A stretch of 64,000 bases of DNA from Peribacillus sp. FSL H8-0477 (GCF_038002765.1 NZ_JBBODE010000002.1:1612001-1676000); one strand, 5' to 3'; positions 27,217 through 36,573 are shown, counted from the stretch's first letter. Numbers and translations are program-made. Notes: a model not told the origin generated them from the sequence alone.

Positions 27217-27432
27217 ATGTGGGTATACATTCTAGTTGGTGTCCTAGCATTACTTGCTGGGTTAGCACTCGGATTTTTCATAGCTCGTAAATACATGATG
27301 GACTATTTGAAAAAAAATCCGCCGATTAACGAACAAATGTTAAAAATGATGATGATGCAAATGGGAATGAAACCATCCCAAAAGAAAATCAACCAAATGA
27401 TGAGCGCTATGAGCAAACAGCAAACGAAATAA
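27217..27432 (+). CDS. yneF: YneF, UPF0154 membrane protein
   Basis: The 71-residue protein has one N-terminal membrane helix ([26 protein letters not shown]) and a methionine-rich cytoplasmic part ([22 protein letters not shown]). AAGGAGG precedes the ATG. UPF0154 has no settled function. The last 60 bases of the gene are repeated at 35243-35306. Confidence 0.95.
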   Translation: MWVYILVGVLALLAGLALGFFIARKYMMDYLKKNPPINEQMLKMMMMQMGMKPSQKKINQMMSAMSKQQTK

Positions 27433-27436
27433 AACC
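27373..27436 (+). repeat. Direct repeat, left copy (yneF 3' end; possible attL)
   Basis: This stretch from CCATCCCAAAAG to AAATAAAACC covers the last codons and stop of yneF. It matches 35243-35306 over about 64 bases with five differences, all transitions. It could be the left attachment site of an integrated element. Confidence 0.7.
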
Positions 27437-27773
27437 ATGTTATATCAACGTTTGGAGAGGGTTTTAAGCTGAGTTTCGAATAGAAAGTAGACTGGCTTTA
27501 GTCCCTGGACTGAAACCTTCATCTGTTTTTCGTTTGAAACTTGGTTTAACCTTCTTTTATACACTATAAACCACTTTTTCTGGATGAAAGATTCAGTAAA
27601 GGTGGTTTTTATTATGGAATTGATTGATGTTTTAGAAGAGTCTGGTTATCATGTTTGGCAAAGGGGTAGCCAGAGACAGAAGCAACAACTAACTACTCGA
27701 TCAATACAACTATTGTTGTAAGCGTTATACTAGTACAAATAATAAACCGGAAATCTGGATGGGAGATTCGACC
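27437..27773. other. Gap between yneF and the SDR gene
   Basis: A terminator-like hairpin lies at 27569-27611 (AAACCAC / GTGGTTT with a long loop, then TTTTATT). A 35-codon frame at 27614-27721 (MELIDVLEESGYHVWQRG) has no ribosome site; it may be a gene remnant. Nothing else is supported. Confidence 0.4.
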
Positions 27774-28550
27774 ATGAAAACAGTATTAATTACAGGAGGT
27801 ACTAGTGGCATTGGCGAAGGACTGGCAAAGTATTTTTTAGCAGCCGGGAATAGGGTAATTATCGTAAGTAGAAATAAAGGTAATTTACATAATGCTATTT
27901 ATCTACAAGCAGATCTGAGTCTTGTTTCAGAAAACTACCGTATCATAGAGAATATTCAAAGGACCTATGGCGCAATTGATGGAGTGATTCTTTGTGCTGT
28001 CCTACAAACAGCTCGTAAAGACGCTTTAATCACACACGATGGTTTAGAATTCACTTTTGCATTGCAGTATTTAAGTCGGTATATCCTTTCAAATAAGATA
28101 GCATTTAATGATGACTCTTTTATTTTAAATGTTGCTACCCCAGGAATCTACAGCACTGTCAATTTTGACGATTTAGAATACAGACGTAAGTTTAACAGCG
28201 TGAAAGCTAATGCCAATGCCAACCGGCTAAATGACTTGCTGGGTGCGGGATTCAATCGCAAGGGCGTTCGTTATATTCTATATAATCCAATGGCTGTAAG
28301 AACTACTGGAGCTAGATCTGTCTTTGCGAACCCATTAATGAGAATATTCTTGAGAGTCGTTCACCGTCTAGTAGGACATGAGGTTGGTGAAATCGTGAAT
28401 AAAATTGTTGACGTTTTACAGGAATCAAAGTCTAAGAGTTTCTCAGCTTATAAACTTTCAAAACCTATTGACTTATCCATGAAAACATTTGATCCACAAA
28501 AGGCTAAACAGTTAAAAGAAATTACTAGAAAGGTACTTTTAACTATATAG
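27774..28550 (+). CDS. Short-chain dehydrogenase-like protein
   Basis: ATG 27774 follows GGGAGA at nine bases. The 258-residue protein has TGGTSGIGEGLAKYF (residues 8-22) and an NAD-type fold, but the active-site YxxxK is not evident: after LNVATPGIYS the usual Tyr and Lys are replaced by a region reading RKFNSVKANANANRLNDLL. It is like NAD(P)-binding SDRs of the retinol-dehydrogenase style or a non-catalytic member. It is the first gene after the possible left end of the element. Confidence 0.75.
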   Translation: MKTVLITGGTSGIGEGLAKYFLAAGNRVIIVSRNKGNLHNAIYLQADLSLVSENYRIIENIQRTYGAIDGVILCAVLQTARKDALITHDGLEFTFALQYLSRYILSNKIAFNDDSFILNVATPGIYSTVNFDDLEYRRKFNSVKANANANRLNDLLGAGFNRKGVRYILYNPMAVRTTGARSVFANPLMRIFLRVVHRLVGHEVGEIVNKIVDVLQESKSKSFSAYKLSKPIDLSMKTFDPQKAKQLKEITRKVLLTI

Positions 28551-28888
28551 GAAATTACGAACGTTCTGATATAGAGTTGTTCTTTTAAAGATGTTCAAAG
28601 TGCGCGCAGTCGTGAATGGATAAAAGGAGATGTTTGATCAGGCTATCATTTAAAGCTACAGATGTACGACATGCAATCCTTTAAACCATTTTCAAGGCAA
28701 ACGATCAGAGGGGAGAGTTTAATATGACTAAAACGCAAGTAATAGTTTATTTCTGCTTGTATGGAGACATGTTCCACACCAGCATACTCTGCACCCTTAT
28801 TTAACTGCCGGTGAGCCTGAGTAGGTGTAATTGGTTGTCACCTTTACGAGACGGGAATAAACAGACGCTCTGAACGTTTTTAGCGTAC
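28551..28888. other. Gap with gene debris
   Basis: An ATG at 28724 behind AGAGGGGAGAG opens a short frame (MTKTQVIVYFCLYGDMFHTS) that stops after 26 residues; neighbouring frames read on in short pieces, which suggests a decayed gene. It vaguely recalls DUF3189-type proteins, without proof. No intact gene is present. Confidence 0.35.
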
Positions 28889-29133
28889 TCATAGACCTCC
28901 TGGAAGCAATTCCCGATATATATATATGTCGCGGAATTTTTGTGTTTTGCCTTTAAGGGTGAGGATTTGTTGGAAGGGTAGCCGGAGAAGATCTCCTACA
29001 CGCTGGCCGGTTTCGCAGCCGAGGAGAAAGAAGAATGTAATCTCGTTCCGAACAGTGGCATTCAGCGCCCATTTCATATCGTCTAGTTGCTGCTGATTCC
29101 GAATCGGCTGCACACTTTTTCTGATTTCATGTT
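28889..29133 (-). pseudogene. Truncated tyrosine recombinase (integrase)
   Basis: The minus strand reads MQPIRNQQQLDDMKWAL..., FFFLLGCETGQRVGDLLRLPFQQI, the start of an integrase catalytic domain with the first active Arg in GQRVGDLL. An ATG at 29133 (MKSEKV) is joined only after removing two bases. The frame degenerates after about 60 residues and ends at 28889, so the other catalytic residues (KHRHY) are gone. It lies near the left copy of the yneF repeat. Confidence 0.7.
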
Positions 29134-29298
29134 TTTCGCCCTTTCTGCCGACTTTTGAATGAAGAATGTATGATTTTTCTAATAAGTTACATTCAAAATC
29201 TATAAACGATTCTTGAACATCGTGATTTTAGAATGAAGCTTTATTGGAAATAAACCAGTATTATAATTTATAACAAATTTAGCTAAGGAGGGAACAGC

Positions 29299-29469
29299 AT
29301 GAATATTAGTTTACTATTGTCCATTGTGATGGTAATTGTTGGAATGGTTTTCTTGATTTTATCGTTTTTATTTCCTAGCAAAATTCAAATAGGTGCATTT
29401 GTAGCTTCTTTAATCATTGCTGCTGTTTTTTATATGCAATACAAAAGACAAAAGAAAAAAGCTTCCTAA
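29299..29469 (+). CDS. 56-residue membrane protein
   Basis: ATG 29299 follows AAGGAGG at good spacing. The protein has two hydrophobic helices (about 3-26 and 30-46) and a basic tail (MQYKRQKKKAS). A terminator follows at once. The family is not recognised; similar small two-helix proteins are common in Bacillus. Confidence 0.65.
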   Translation: MNISLLLSIVMVIVGMVFLILSFLFPSKIQIGAFVASLIIAAVFYMQYKRQKKKAS

Positions 29470-29491
29470 CAACTGAATTTAAGGATTGATA

Positions 29492-29524
29492 GACTCGGTT
29501 TTTACAAAAAAATCGAGTTTTATT
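29492..29524 (+). terminator. Terminator after the small membrane protein
   Basis: ACTCG-TTTTT / AAAAA-CGAGT, then TTTTATT. From 29525 to 29776 I see no gene. Confidence 0.75.
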
Positions 29525-29774
29525 ATTACCTTTGCGTTGCTATTTAAAAGAGAACTGAATGTAACTTAAAATTAAATAAACCAGGTATATAACTAACTCT
29601 AATTGTGAAAAAAGTACTTAAACGAACAGGGGCGTTAGGTCATAAGAAGGGCGCCAATTAGGGGCCTGATTCTTAGTAATCATTCATTTGAATTCAAGAA
29701 AAAACTCTTCAGGGGGTTAGATAGATAAGAAACAAGTACTTGATAGACTATATTTTAGCGTGTCCTGATAAAAA

Positions 29775-29803
29775 AAAGGACTCTTCATAGAAGAGCCCTA
29801 AAG
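29775..29803 (-). terminator. Terminator of the chemoreceptor gene
   Basis: GGGCTCTTC / GAAGAGTCC-type hairpin with a four-base loop and eight T on the minus strand. A second hairpin (CTAG-CTCT / AGAG-CTAG, 29812-29834) lies between it and the gene. Confidence 0.8.
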
Positions 29804-29864
29804 ATATCGAGCTAGTCCTCTCATAAGAGGCTAGTATAAAAGGGGAGGAATCAACTCTATACGA

Positions 29865-31577
29865 TTAAACTTTGAATTGTGCAACAGAAGCATTAAGTTC
29901 TTCAGACAAGCTAGCTAATGATTGCGATGTTGCCGCAGTTTCTTCACTAGCTGCTGCTGCTTCTTCACTAGCTGCTGCTATACTTTCGATTGACCTCATC
30001 GCCTCAACTGATTGTACCGACTGTTGTTCACTTGCAGAAGCAATACTTTCAATAGACTTCATTACTGCTTTTGATTGTCCAGACTGCTTTTGACTAGCTA
30101 TCTCAATTTCGGCTGTTTTATTTGAAGACTGCACAACCATCCTTGCAATCGACTCAAAGGCTACACCCGTTTTAATAGAATTATCCACCCCATCTTGCAC
30201 GGCTGAAACACTGCTTTTAGTGCTGGCTTGAATCCCTTTGATAATTTCATATATTTCCTTAGTTGATTCTCTACTTTTCTCTGCTAAACTCTTCACTTCA
30301 TTTGCCACAACAGCAAAACCTTTGCCCTGTTCTCCTGCACGTGCGGCTTCAATGGCTGCATTTAATGCTAAAAGATTTGTCTGGTTAGATATATCTTCAA
30401 TAACCTTTATAATTTCCCCGATTTTACTAGTATCCTGCTCAAGTATAGACATATGCTCTCTTACCGTGGTCATACCATCAATGGAGTGTTTAACAATATC
30501 GCTCCCATTCTGAGATTCAATGGATAGGGACTGTCCAATGTCTGCAGTTTCTTGAGCTGTTTTAGCAACTGTATCAATCACGATGTTTAACTCTTTAAAT
30601 AAGCTAAACATTGTTTGGGCATCATTCGCTTGAACATCCGCACCATTTGCAATTTCTTTAAATACCTGAGTGATAATTTGCGCATCATTCGCCTGAGTTG
30701 AAGCACTACTTGCGACTTCTTCAGTTGTAGCTGATATTTCTTGGGCTGATGCGGCTACATTCTCGGCTGATTGTAATATACTACTGATTGTTTTTCTAAG
30801 ACTCGTGGTCATCGCTTTAATGGATTTAGCTAACGCGCCTACTTCATCTTTAGTGTCGATAGTAGTTGTCACCGTAAAGTCACCTTCAGCTACTTTACCA
30901 ACTAGATCAACTACCTCTCTAAGTGGTCTTACAATCAGTTGAGAAATTAGATATCCAAAACCAATGCTGAATAAGAATGAAACGATTAATACGATAGTTG
31001 TAGTGGTTCTAGTAGAAACATATGCTGCTTTTGAGTCAGTATTTGATTTTTCAGCCTTCTTGACATTGAAGTCACTCAGGTTTTTGATAAGGTTTTGAAC
31101 TTTATCTCCTCTTGCTCTGAATTCAGGAGCGATTGCTTGATAACCTTTCAAATCATTGGCATACCCTAATTTTATTGTTTCATCTAGGATCGTGTAATAG
31201 TCAGTAAAAGCCGAGTCTAGGTCTTTAAGTATCTTTTTTTCTTCGTCTATAAGATAACCACTTGAATACAATGTTACCTGCGATTCAATATCTTTTTGAA
31301 TGTCTTTTATTATTGTTTGAAACTCATCCTTAGCTTCAGGCGTTTTAGCAACAAAAACTAAATCTCGGATATTTACGCGTATACGCTGATAATTTGTTTC
31401 CATCCTACCCAATGTGCTTATCGGAATGACACGCTCATCATACATGAATTCAAGTTGTTCATCTGATTTCTTCAAGTTATCCATCCCGTAAATCCCAACT
31501 ACTCCTAAGATAATAGCCATTACTACAAAGGCGCTGATTAATTTCACTGATATCCCTAAATTTTTAAACCACTTCAT
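29865..31577 (-). CDS. Methyl-accepting chemotaxis protein
   Basis: ATG 31577 lies eight bases after AGAGG; a longer frame to 31598 lacks a ribosome site. The 570-residue receptor has helix 1 (about 11-32), an outside four-helix-bundle sensor (about 33-188), helix 2 (about 190-212), HAMP (213-265) and a signalling domain with the hairpin tip [25 protein letters not shown]. The sensor type binds small ligands, unknown here. A SigD-type promoter lies upstream. It is inside the region flanked by yneF repeats. Confidence 0.92.
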   Translation of the reverse strand: MKWFKNLGISVKLISAFVVMAIILGVVGIYGMDNLKKSDEQLEFMYDERVIPISTLGRMETNYQRIRVNIRDLVFVAKTPEAKDEFQTIIKDIQKDIESQVTLYSSGYLIDEEKKILKDLDSAFTDYYTILDETIKLGYANDLKGYQAIAPEFRARGDKVQNLIKNLSDFNVKKAEKSNTDSKAAYVSTRTTTTIVLIVSFLFSIGFGYLISQLIVRPLREVVDLVGKVAEGDFTVTTTIDTKDEVGALAKSIKAMTTSLRKTISSILQSAENVAASAQEISATTEEVASSASTQANDAQIITQVFKEIANGADVQANDAQTMFSLFKELNIVIDTVAKTAQETADIGQSLSIESQNGSDIVKHSIDGMTTVREHMSILEQDTSKIGEIIKVIEDISNQTNLLALNAAIEAARAGEQGKGFAVVANEVKSLAEKSRESTKEIYEIIKGIQASTKSSVSAVQDGVDNSIKTGVAFESIARMVVQSSNKTAEIEIASQKQSGQSKAVMKSIESIASASEQQSVQSVEAMRSIESIAAASEEAAAASEETAATSQSLASLSEELNASVAQFKV

Positions 31578-31831
31578 TTTAAAATCCTCTACTCTCATAT
31601 TATGTATTTTTCTAAGGTGACTAAAAAGAAAGCATTATATGGCTTACATTTAAAGTCATGTTGCTAACACTGAACTTTCTTGTGGGAAAATCTAACATTG
31701 GGTTATATTACTCTTAAATGGGGGCAAATAAAAAAACTTTTCTATCTCTACTTTTTGGTAGAAATAAAAAAGTATCCTTTTTCCTACTTGACGAGTTTAT
31801 ATAAATTTGACCAATGATTGTGTACATAGTT

Positions 31832-31858
31832 ATATCGGCTAAGATTGAAAGTTATAAA
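31832..31858 (-). promoter_or_regulatory. SigD-type promoter of the chemoreceptor gene
   Basis: On the minus strand TTTA is followed after 15 bases by GCCGATAT, a perfect -10 for the motility sigma factor SigD (consensus TAAA-N15-GCCGATAT). It lies about 255 bases before the gene, which gives a long leader. Confidence 0.6.
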
Positions 31859-32131
31859 CCATAAAATATAAACCATATTTGTTTATATTTAGTAGATACT
31901 TCTTTTCAGGTAGCAAAAAAATTCTTAAAAAAAGTGGATTATTCGACTTTTAAATGTAGGATTCTAGGTTTCCTATAGTAAACCGAAACCCTTCAGATTC
32001 TTCTTTTGTAGAAATAATGTTTTTATATTTGGTTGTCACCTTAATCACTTCTTTAATTTGAAATATAAGATTAAAAAATGGATTTATGTTAAATAAATTG
32101 CGAATATTTTAGTTTGTAAATAAATATCGAT

Positions 32132-32350
32132 AAATGATTCTTACACGAATCATTTCATTCAGAATCCTCAACATGCGATTGTTTCAGGTTTAGGAGCCAT
32201 GCCTGCAGATAGCGTTAGAAATAGGTGGACAGCTGACTATATAATCGCAAGTGGCAATTATTTAGAAGATTTCAGAGCCAACCTTAATGCTGAGTGTCAA
32301 GGTCGCCTCCAAGCTGTTAGGTTATACGAGGTTAAACGATCGGGGAGTTA
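32132..32350 (+). pseudogene. Unidentified gene remnant
   Basis: A frame without a start codon reads coding-like protein (NPQHAIVSGLGAMPADSVRN, then WTADYIIASGNYLEDFRANL) to a stop at 32348-32350. There is no ribosome site or promoter. I do not recognise the family. The stretches 31578-31831 and 31859-32131 hold no gene. Confidence 0.4.
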
Positions 32351-32371
32351 AAGACATGTTATCCTGGCTGA

Positions 32372-32563
32372 TTGCCCGTAATACCATGCAACAAAATCAA
32401 TGGATTGCAGCTCAAAGAACTAGAGGCTGCTGAAGGTGGCATAGTTGTTGATAATTCACCTCTTGCTAAGCTAATCCTGGGAATATCCGCCGAGTATGTC
32501 TTAATGATAGTCAAAAAAGGCTTTAACCTAACAAATCTATTGGAGAAGTCCATTCAGATCTAA
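32372..32563 (+). pseudogene. Unidentified gene fragment
   Basis: The frame GLQLKELEAAEGGIVVDNSP, then AKLILGISAEYVLMIVKKGF looks like part of a larger protein, but starts at an ATG without a ribosome site and is only 63 codons long. It lies 20 bases after the remnant at 32132 in another frame, so both may come from one decayed gene. The family is not recognised. Confidence 0.4.
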
Positions 32564-32819
32564 AAAAATTTTAGGTAGGGTTTTATTATAGAATTAGAAA
32601 AGCTCTTACTCGTTTGAAGTAGAGATTTTTTTAATTAATTAACGATTAATACGAAAACTGTAAACATATTATATAAATAAAAAAAACTGTCATTCCGCTA
32701 AAAAAGGAGGTGCGAAGCCAAGCTTAAGTGGATGGTATTATGATAGCCTAGGTGGTTTATCATAATTTTATATTTGACTAAATAAAGTTTAGTTACATAG
32801 GCAAAGATATCTTTTCTTG

Positions 32820-32848
32820 TTTACAATTTTTTTTTAGAGGAGTACAAT
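32820..32848 (+). promoter_or_regulatory. Promoter of the ktr riboswitch leader
   Basis: TTTACA and TACAAT are 17 bases apart. The predicted start near 32855 puts the riboswitch at the head of a 300-base leader. Confidence 0.65.
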
Positions 32849-32879
32849 ACTCCCATTAATTAAAGATAAATAAAATAAT

Positions 32880-33002
32880 AGCCAATTCTCAACAATTGAG
32901 AACGGAGGTCCCATTGTTGGGGGGGTAATTCTATATTTAAGAAGGGATGAGATATATTCTTTCGTAATCCTATCCGTAGGCTAGTGTCGAAGGATGACCT
33001 AT
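32880..33002 (+). ncRNA. c-di-AMP (ydaO/yuaA-type) riboswitch candidate
   Basis: The leader contains, in order, ACGGAGG-CC, TGGGGGGGTAATTCT, AGGGAT, and ATCCTATCCGTAGGCTAG followed by TGTCG. These match the order of conserved blocks in ydaO-type riboswitches (GGAGG..CC, GGGGUUAAUC, GUAGGGAU, CCCGACAGCUAAC-CG). In B. subtilis this class lies before ktrAB and shuts expression when c-di-AMP is high. Here it lies before ktrB/ktrA, which fits. No clear terminator hairpin was found downstream, so the switching mode is open. Confidence 0.65.
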
Positions 33003-33161
33003 AGAAGAGCGCCTTTAAACAAGTTTTTTCGCTATTTAAATGGTCCTTATTAATTGTCCGAAAAGTTACTTATTTTTTTAGTTCGAATTGATTTTCATTT
33101 GAAATTCATATTATTTATTAAATATGTAATTTTACTAATCACTAAATACTTAGGAGAAAAA

Positions 33162-34499
33162 ATGAAGAGATTAAAAGAACGTCTTAATCCAGCAAAAGTT
33201 CTTGTATTGGGATTTGCTATTCTTATTTTTATAGGTACTTTTTTATTAACCCTGCCTATAGCAACAGAAGATGGTAATAACCTAACGTTTTTAGATGCAT
33301 TATTTACGGCTACATCTGCTACATGTGTTACAGGCCTAGTTGTGGTTGATACTGCAGATACATTTTCCTTGTTTGGAGAAATTGTCATTCTCGCCCTAAT
33401 CCAAATAGGCGGGTTAGGATTTATGACATTTGCTACTTTTTTATTTGTTCTATTAGGGAAAAAAATTTCATTAAAAGAAAGGTTGTTACTAAAAGAGGCT
33501 TTTAATACAAATTCTACTGCCGGGCTAGTGAAATTAGTTAAACGGATAATCATTTTCACCGTATTAATAGAGAGTATTGGCGGTATCATATTGGCCATTC
33601 GTTTTTCATTTGATATGCCTATCGGTCAAGCCATCTATTTTGGATTCTTCCATGCGATCTCAAATTTTAATAATGCAGGTTTTGACTTAATGGGCAAGTT
33701 CAATAGTTTAACAGGTTATGTAGATGATCCATTTGTAGTGTTAACGGTTTGTTCTCTTATTATAGTAGGTGGACTAGGTTTTATTGTTATAAATGAACTG
33801 TATGAATATCGTGAAACTCGTACTCTCTCTGTCCATACGAAAGTTGTACTTAGCACGACAGTGGTCCTTATTGTTGGAGCAACCATCTTAATATTCTTTT
33901 TTGAGTATGGTAATCCCAAAACATTAGGTCCCTTATCTACTACCGGAAAAGGACTTGGATCTTTTTTCCATAGTATAACACCCCGAACTGCTGGTGCTAA
34001 TACATTGTCTATGGCGGATTTGACACATGCAACCTTGTTCTTAACCATTTTTCTAATGTTCATCGGTGGAGGTTCTGGTTCAACTGCAGGGGGGATAAAG
34101 GTTACTACTTTTGCTCTTTTAATGATGACAGCCCTTTCACAACTAAAAGGGAAAGAAGATGTGGTTTTATTTAAACGACGTATTGTCATCGAAAATATCC
34201 TAAAAGCGCTAACGGTTGCTATGAGTGGAATCATGATAGTGGTCATGGTTACTTTTTTGTTAACATTTACGGAAAATGGCCATGTTTTTCTAATGTATTT
34301 ATTTGAAGCGACCTCAGCTTTTGGCACTGTCGGTCTATCGATGGGGTTAACACCTGATCTTTCTCCATTAGGTCGTATACTGATTATTTTAACAATGTTT
34401 GTAGGTAGATTAGGACCTCTAACACTAGGTTTTGCAATTACGAAAAGACGTAAAAAAGAAGCATACCGATATACAAAAGGAAACATAATGATTGGTTAA
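33162..34499 (+). CDS. ktrB: Potassium transporter subunit KtrB (TrkH family)
   Basis: ATG 33162 follows TTAGGAGA; the frame from 33054 is leader. The 445-residue protein has eight membrane helices and four pore loops, each with the selectivity glycine (TSATCVTGLV, ISNFNNAGFDL, ITPRTAGANT, TSAFGTVGLS). It forms the membrane channel of a Ktr potassium uptake system driven by sodium. The regulatory subunit follows. In B. subtilis ktrA precedes ktrB, or ktrD and ktrC are apart, so this order differs. KtrD is an alternative name. Confidence 0.9.
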   Translation: MKRLKERLNPAKVLVLGFAILIFIGTFLLTLPIATEDGNNLTFLDALFTATSATCVTGLVVVDTADTFSLFGEIVILALIQIGGLGFMTFATFLFVLLGKKISLKERLLLKEAFNTNSTAGLVKLVKRIIIFTVLIESIGGIILAIRFSFDMPIGQAIYFGFFHAISNFNNAGFDLMGKFNSLTGYVDDPFVVLTVCSLIIVGGLGFIVINELYEYRETRTLSVHTKVVLSTTVVLIVGATILIFFFEYGNPKTLGPLSTTGKGLGSFFHSITPRTAGANTLSMADLTHATLFLTIFLMFIGGGSGSTAGGIKVTTFALLMMTALSQLKGKEDVVLFKRRIVIENILKALTVAMSGIMIVVMVTFLLTFTENGHVFLMYLFEATSAFGTVGLSMGLTPDLSPLGRILIILTMFVGRLGPLTLGFAITKRRKKEAYRYTKGNIMIG

Positions 34500-34523
34500 T
34501 TTTTAGTAAGGAAGGGAAATAGA

Positions 34524-35186
34524 ATGGCTATCAAAAAACAATATGCAGTAATTGGTTTAGGGAGATTTGGAACTAGTATTGCCAGAAGATTACATGAAGC
34601 CGGGCAAGAAGTTTTGGGTATTGATATAGACGAAGAAAAAGTAGAAGATGCTATAGCTTACGTTACAGATGGAGTCATTTCAGATTCTACTGAAGAGAAG
34701 GCACTTTTATCGTTAGATATTACTAACTTTGATTGTGTAATTGTAGCAATTGGAGATGATATTCAAGCAAGTATATTAACATGTATGCTTCTTAAAAATC
34801 TTGGAATCCAAAAAATTATTGCCAAGGCCATTGGAAAACGTCATGGACAAGTATTGGGAGCGATAGGAGTAGATCTAATCATTTATCCTGAAAGGGATAT
34901 GGGGGAACGAGTAGCAAATCAGCTTCTTTCGCCGAATACGCTTGATTATATTGAATTATCCAAAGATCATAACTTAGAAGAAGTCATAACTCCTTCTAAA
35001 ATGATTGGAAAAAATCTAAGGGAATTGGATGTTCGTGCTAAATTTAATGTTAGTGTAATTGCTATTATAAGAAAGGGAGATATGATTATTGTCTCGCCAT
35101 CTCCAGAAGAATTACTCCAAAAAGAAGATATACTAGTTACTATTGGAAGTAAAAATGATTTAGTGAAATTTTCAAGTATAGACTAA
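34524..35186 (+). CDS. ktrA: Potassium uptake regulatory subunit KtrA/KtrC
   Basis: The 220-residue protein has an RCK_N domain with VIGLGRFGTSIARRL (residues 9-23) for nucleotide binding and an RCK_C domain (about 140-220), the known c-di-AMP binding part in KtrA and KtrC. It forms an octameric ring under the channel and gates it with ATP/ADP. AAGGAAGGG precedes the ATG, 24 bases after ktrB. Control by c-di-AMP at both RNA and protein levels is likely. Confidence 0.9.
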   Translation: MAIKKQYAVIGLGRFGTSIARRLHEAGQEVLGIDIDEEKVEDAIAYVTDGVISDSTEEKALLSLDITNFDCVIVAIGDDIQASILTCMLLKNLGIQKIIAKAIGKRHGQVLGAIGVDLIIYPERDMGERVANQLLSPNTLDYIELSKDHNLEEVITPSKMIGKNLRELDVRAKFNVSVIAIIRKGDMIIVSPSPEELLQKEDILVTIGSKNDLVKFSSID

Positions 35187-35242
35187 GCAATAAAATAAGG
35201 ACCTAGCATAGACAAAAACCTATTTTTAAGGTGTGGGAAACA

Positions 35243-35306
35243 CCATCCCAAAAGAAAATCAACCAAATGATGGGCACTATGAGCAAATAGTAAATGAAAT
35301 AAAACC
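35243..35306 (+). repeat. Direct repeat, right copy of the yneF 3' end (possible attR)
   Basis: The bases from CCATCCCAAAAG to AAATAAAACC repeat the end of yneF 7.87 kb downstream. Differences are five transitions, two of which make the reading frame end early. No start or gene body precedes it, so it is a bare 3' fragment. Confidence 0.75.
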
Positions 35307-35372
35307 TAAGCAATGTTGATAATATAGAGATTTATTTTGTTTTACTCTCTCTTTCATCGTTATAATCTGAAA

Positions 35373-35414
35373 CCTCTCACTCTGATTGAATCTAGATCAG
35401 AGTGAGAGGCTTAT
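35373..35414 (+). terminator. Hairpin, likely terminator of ktrBA
   Basis: A perfect 14-base stem (CCTCTCACTCTGAT and complement) with a nine-base loop, followed by CTTATT. The T run is weak. The rest of 35187-35562 has no gene. Confidence 0.65.
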
Positions 35415-35562
35415 TGTGAGCGAAAGATTTTATTTTTAAAACCCAATAATCAAAAGGGAAAAATACCAAGCTAAAACTTTCATCTCATAGAATAAAGAGA
35501 AACAATAGAACAAGATATAGAAGATTTACATAGATAAAAGTTCGTTGCTTTGATGCTTAAAG

Positions 35563-36237
35563 CTAAGTGAGCTTTCGTTTCTTTCTAATAAACAATAAAA
35601 ATCCGACTATCAGTAATACTCCGGCAAATACTAAGGTGATGTTTAAATAATTCGTCTAGGTAAACTCAACTTCAACATAATTTTTTATACCAGGAATAAA
35701 ACTCCAATACAAATTTTTACCATTATCTTTAATCTCTGTAGCATTGTTTTTTCCTGCTTTTACCGGTAATTCAAGGTTAAAAGTTAAATCTAATTGACTA
35801 AGAATTGAGTCTTCTAGTTCTTTTGTTATAATTTCATCCTCTTCTGTTTCAATTATATCTTCAAAATCAAATACTGATTTCACATCATATTTAGTTTTGA
35901 AAAAACGTTTATCTTCTTTAATATCAATTTCAAAGAGATCGGTATTTCCACTCGGAGCTTTGATATTTTTTAAGTTATCGTAATGTTTCTTTATCTTAAC
36001 GCCAAAATACTTTTCGCTGCTATAACCGGATACTTTATAACCTTGGTCTCTTGCTTCGTTTTTCATTGTTTCTATTTGATTTTTGGTTTCTGTATTAGCA
36101 AGTTGTTTATCTAATGCATAAACCAAAGTTAAATCCCCACTGTTGTTTGAATTCACCTTGAAATTAGTTTCTACCTTAACACAACCAGTTAATAAGATCA
36201 TAATTAACGAAAGTAAGCCGATTTTTAATTTATTCAT
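35563..36237 (-). pseudogene. LppM/DUF3153-like lipoprotein with in-frame TAG before its anchor
   Basis: ATG 36237 opens a 193-residue frame with a lipobox (ILLTGC, Cys19) and a beta-rich domain (CVKVETNFKVNSNNSGDLTLV) like DUF3153/LppM proteins, ending at TAG 35656-35658. The same frame goes straight on for 30 codons (NITLVFAGVLLIVGFLLFIRK plus a basic tail) to a second TAG at 35563. This missing tail is the usual C-terminal membrane anchor. The short product may still work as a lipoprotein, so it could also be called a 35656-36237 CDS. Confidence 0.65.
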
Positions 36238-36573
36238 TGAATCTCTCCAATTGTATGTATATTTGCGTCATGTAAGTTTAGTTTGCGACGCCTGTACTTT
36301 AGTATGCTAAAAATTGAGTGTTGTTTCTTGGTAACATATATATTTAAATTAAAACTTCATTTACAGATGGCTACCTATTATTGCTGTTAGAGAGTCCAAC
36401 TTTCGAAAAGTAATTATAAAGTTAATTAGCAAAACCGGTTTTTTAAAACAAGAAAAAAATGTAAAATAGATGAATGTACGATTATCTTTAGCTATAATAG
36501 TGTATATGCAGTCGTTTTTGAGAGTATTTCTAGTTATTATTTTCTGAAATTTCTAACATTAGGAGGAAGGAAG
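36238..36573. other. Divergent promoter region before abfA
   Basis: A TATAAT at 36493-36498 probably serves abfA. A perfect AAAACCGGTTTT palindrome lies at 36431-36442. A GAATGTACG half-site resembles part of an AraR box, but no full site is seen. No gene is present. Confidence 0.35.

Noticed and set aside
27614-27721. 35-codon frame MELIDVLEESGYHVWQRG...
   Set aside because: No ribosome site at the ATG and a biased end; kept only as a possible remnant in the gap entry.
29525-29776. Short GC-rich stretch near 29630-29670 resembling a mobile-element end
   Set aside because: No inverted terminal repeat, target duplication or transposase frame supports it.
33716-34486. 256-codon minus-strand frame opposite ktrB
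   Set aside because: It is the antisense shadow of a clear KtrB gene, is rich in Pro/Arg/Thr and has no ribosome site or family motif.
35243-35306. A second small gene at the right repeat
   Set aside because: It matches only the last 20 codons of yneF, lacks a start and has an early stop.
36471-36480. AraR operator before abfA
   Set aside because: Only a half-like GAATGTACG is present; the full palindrome of AraR boxes is not there.
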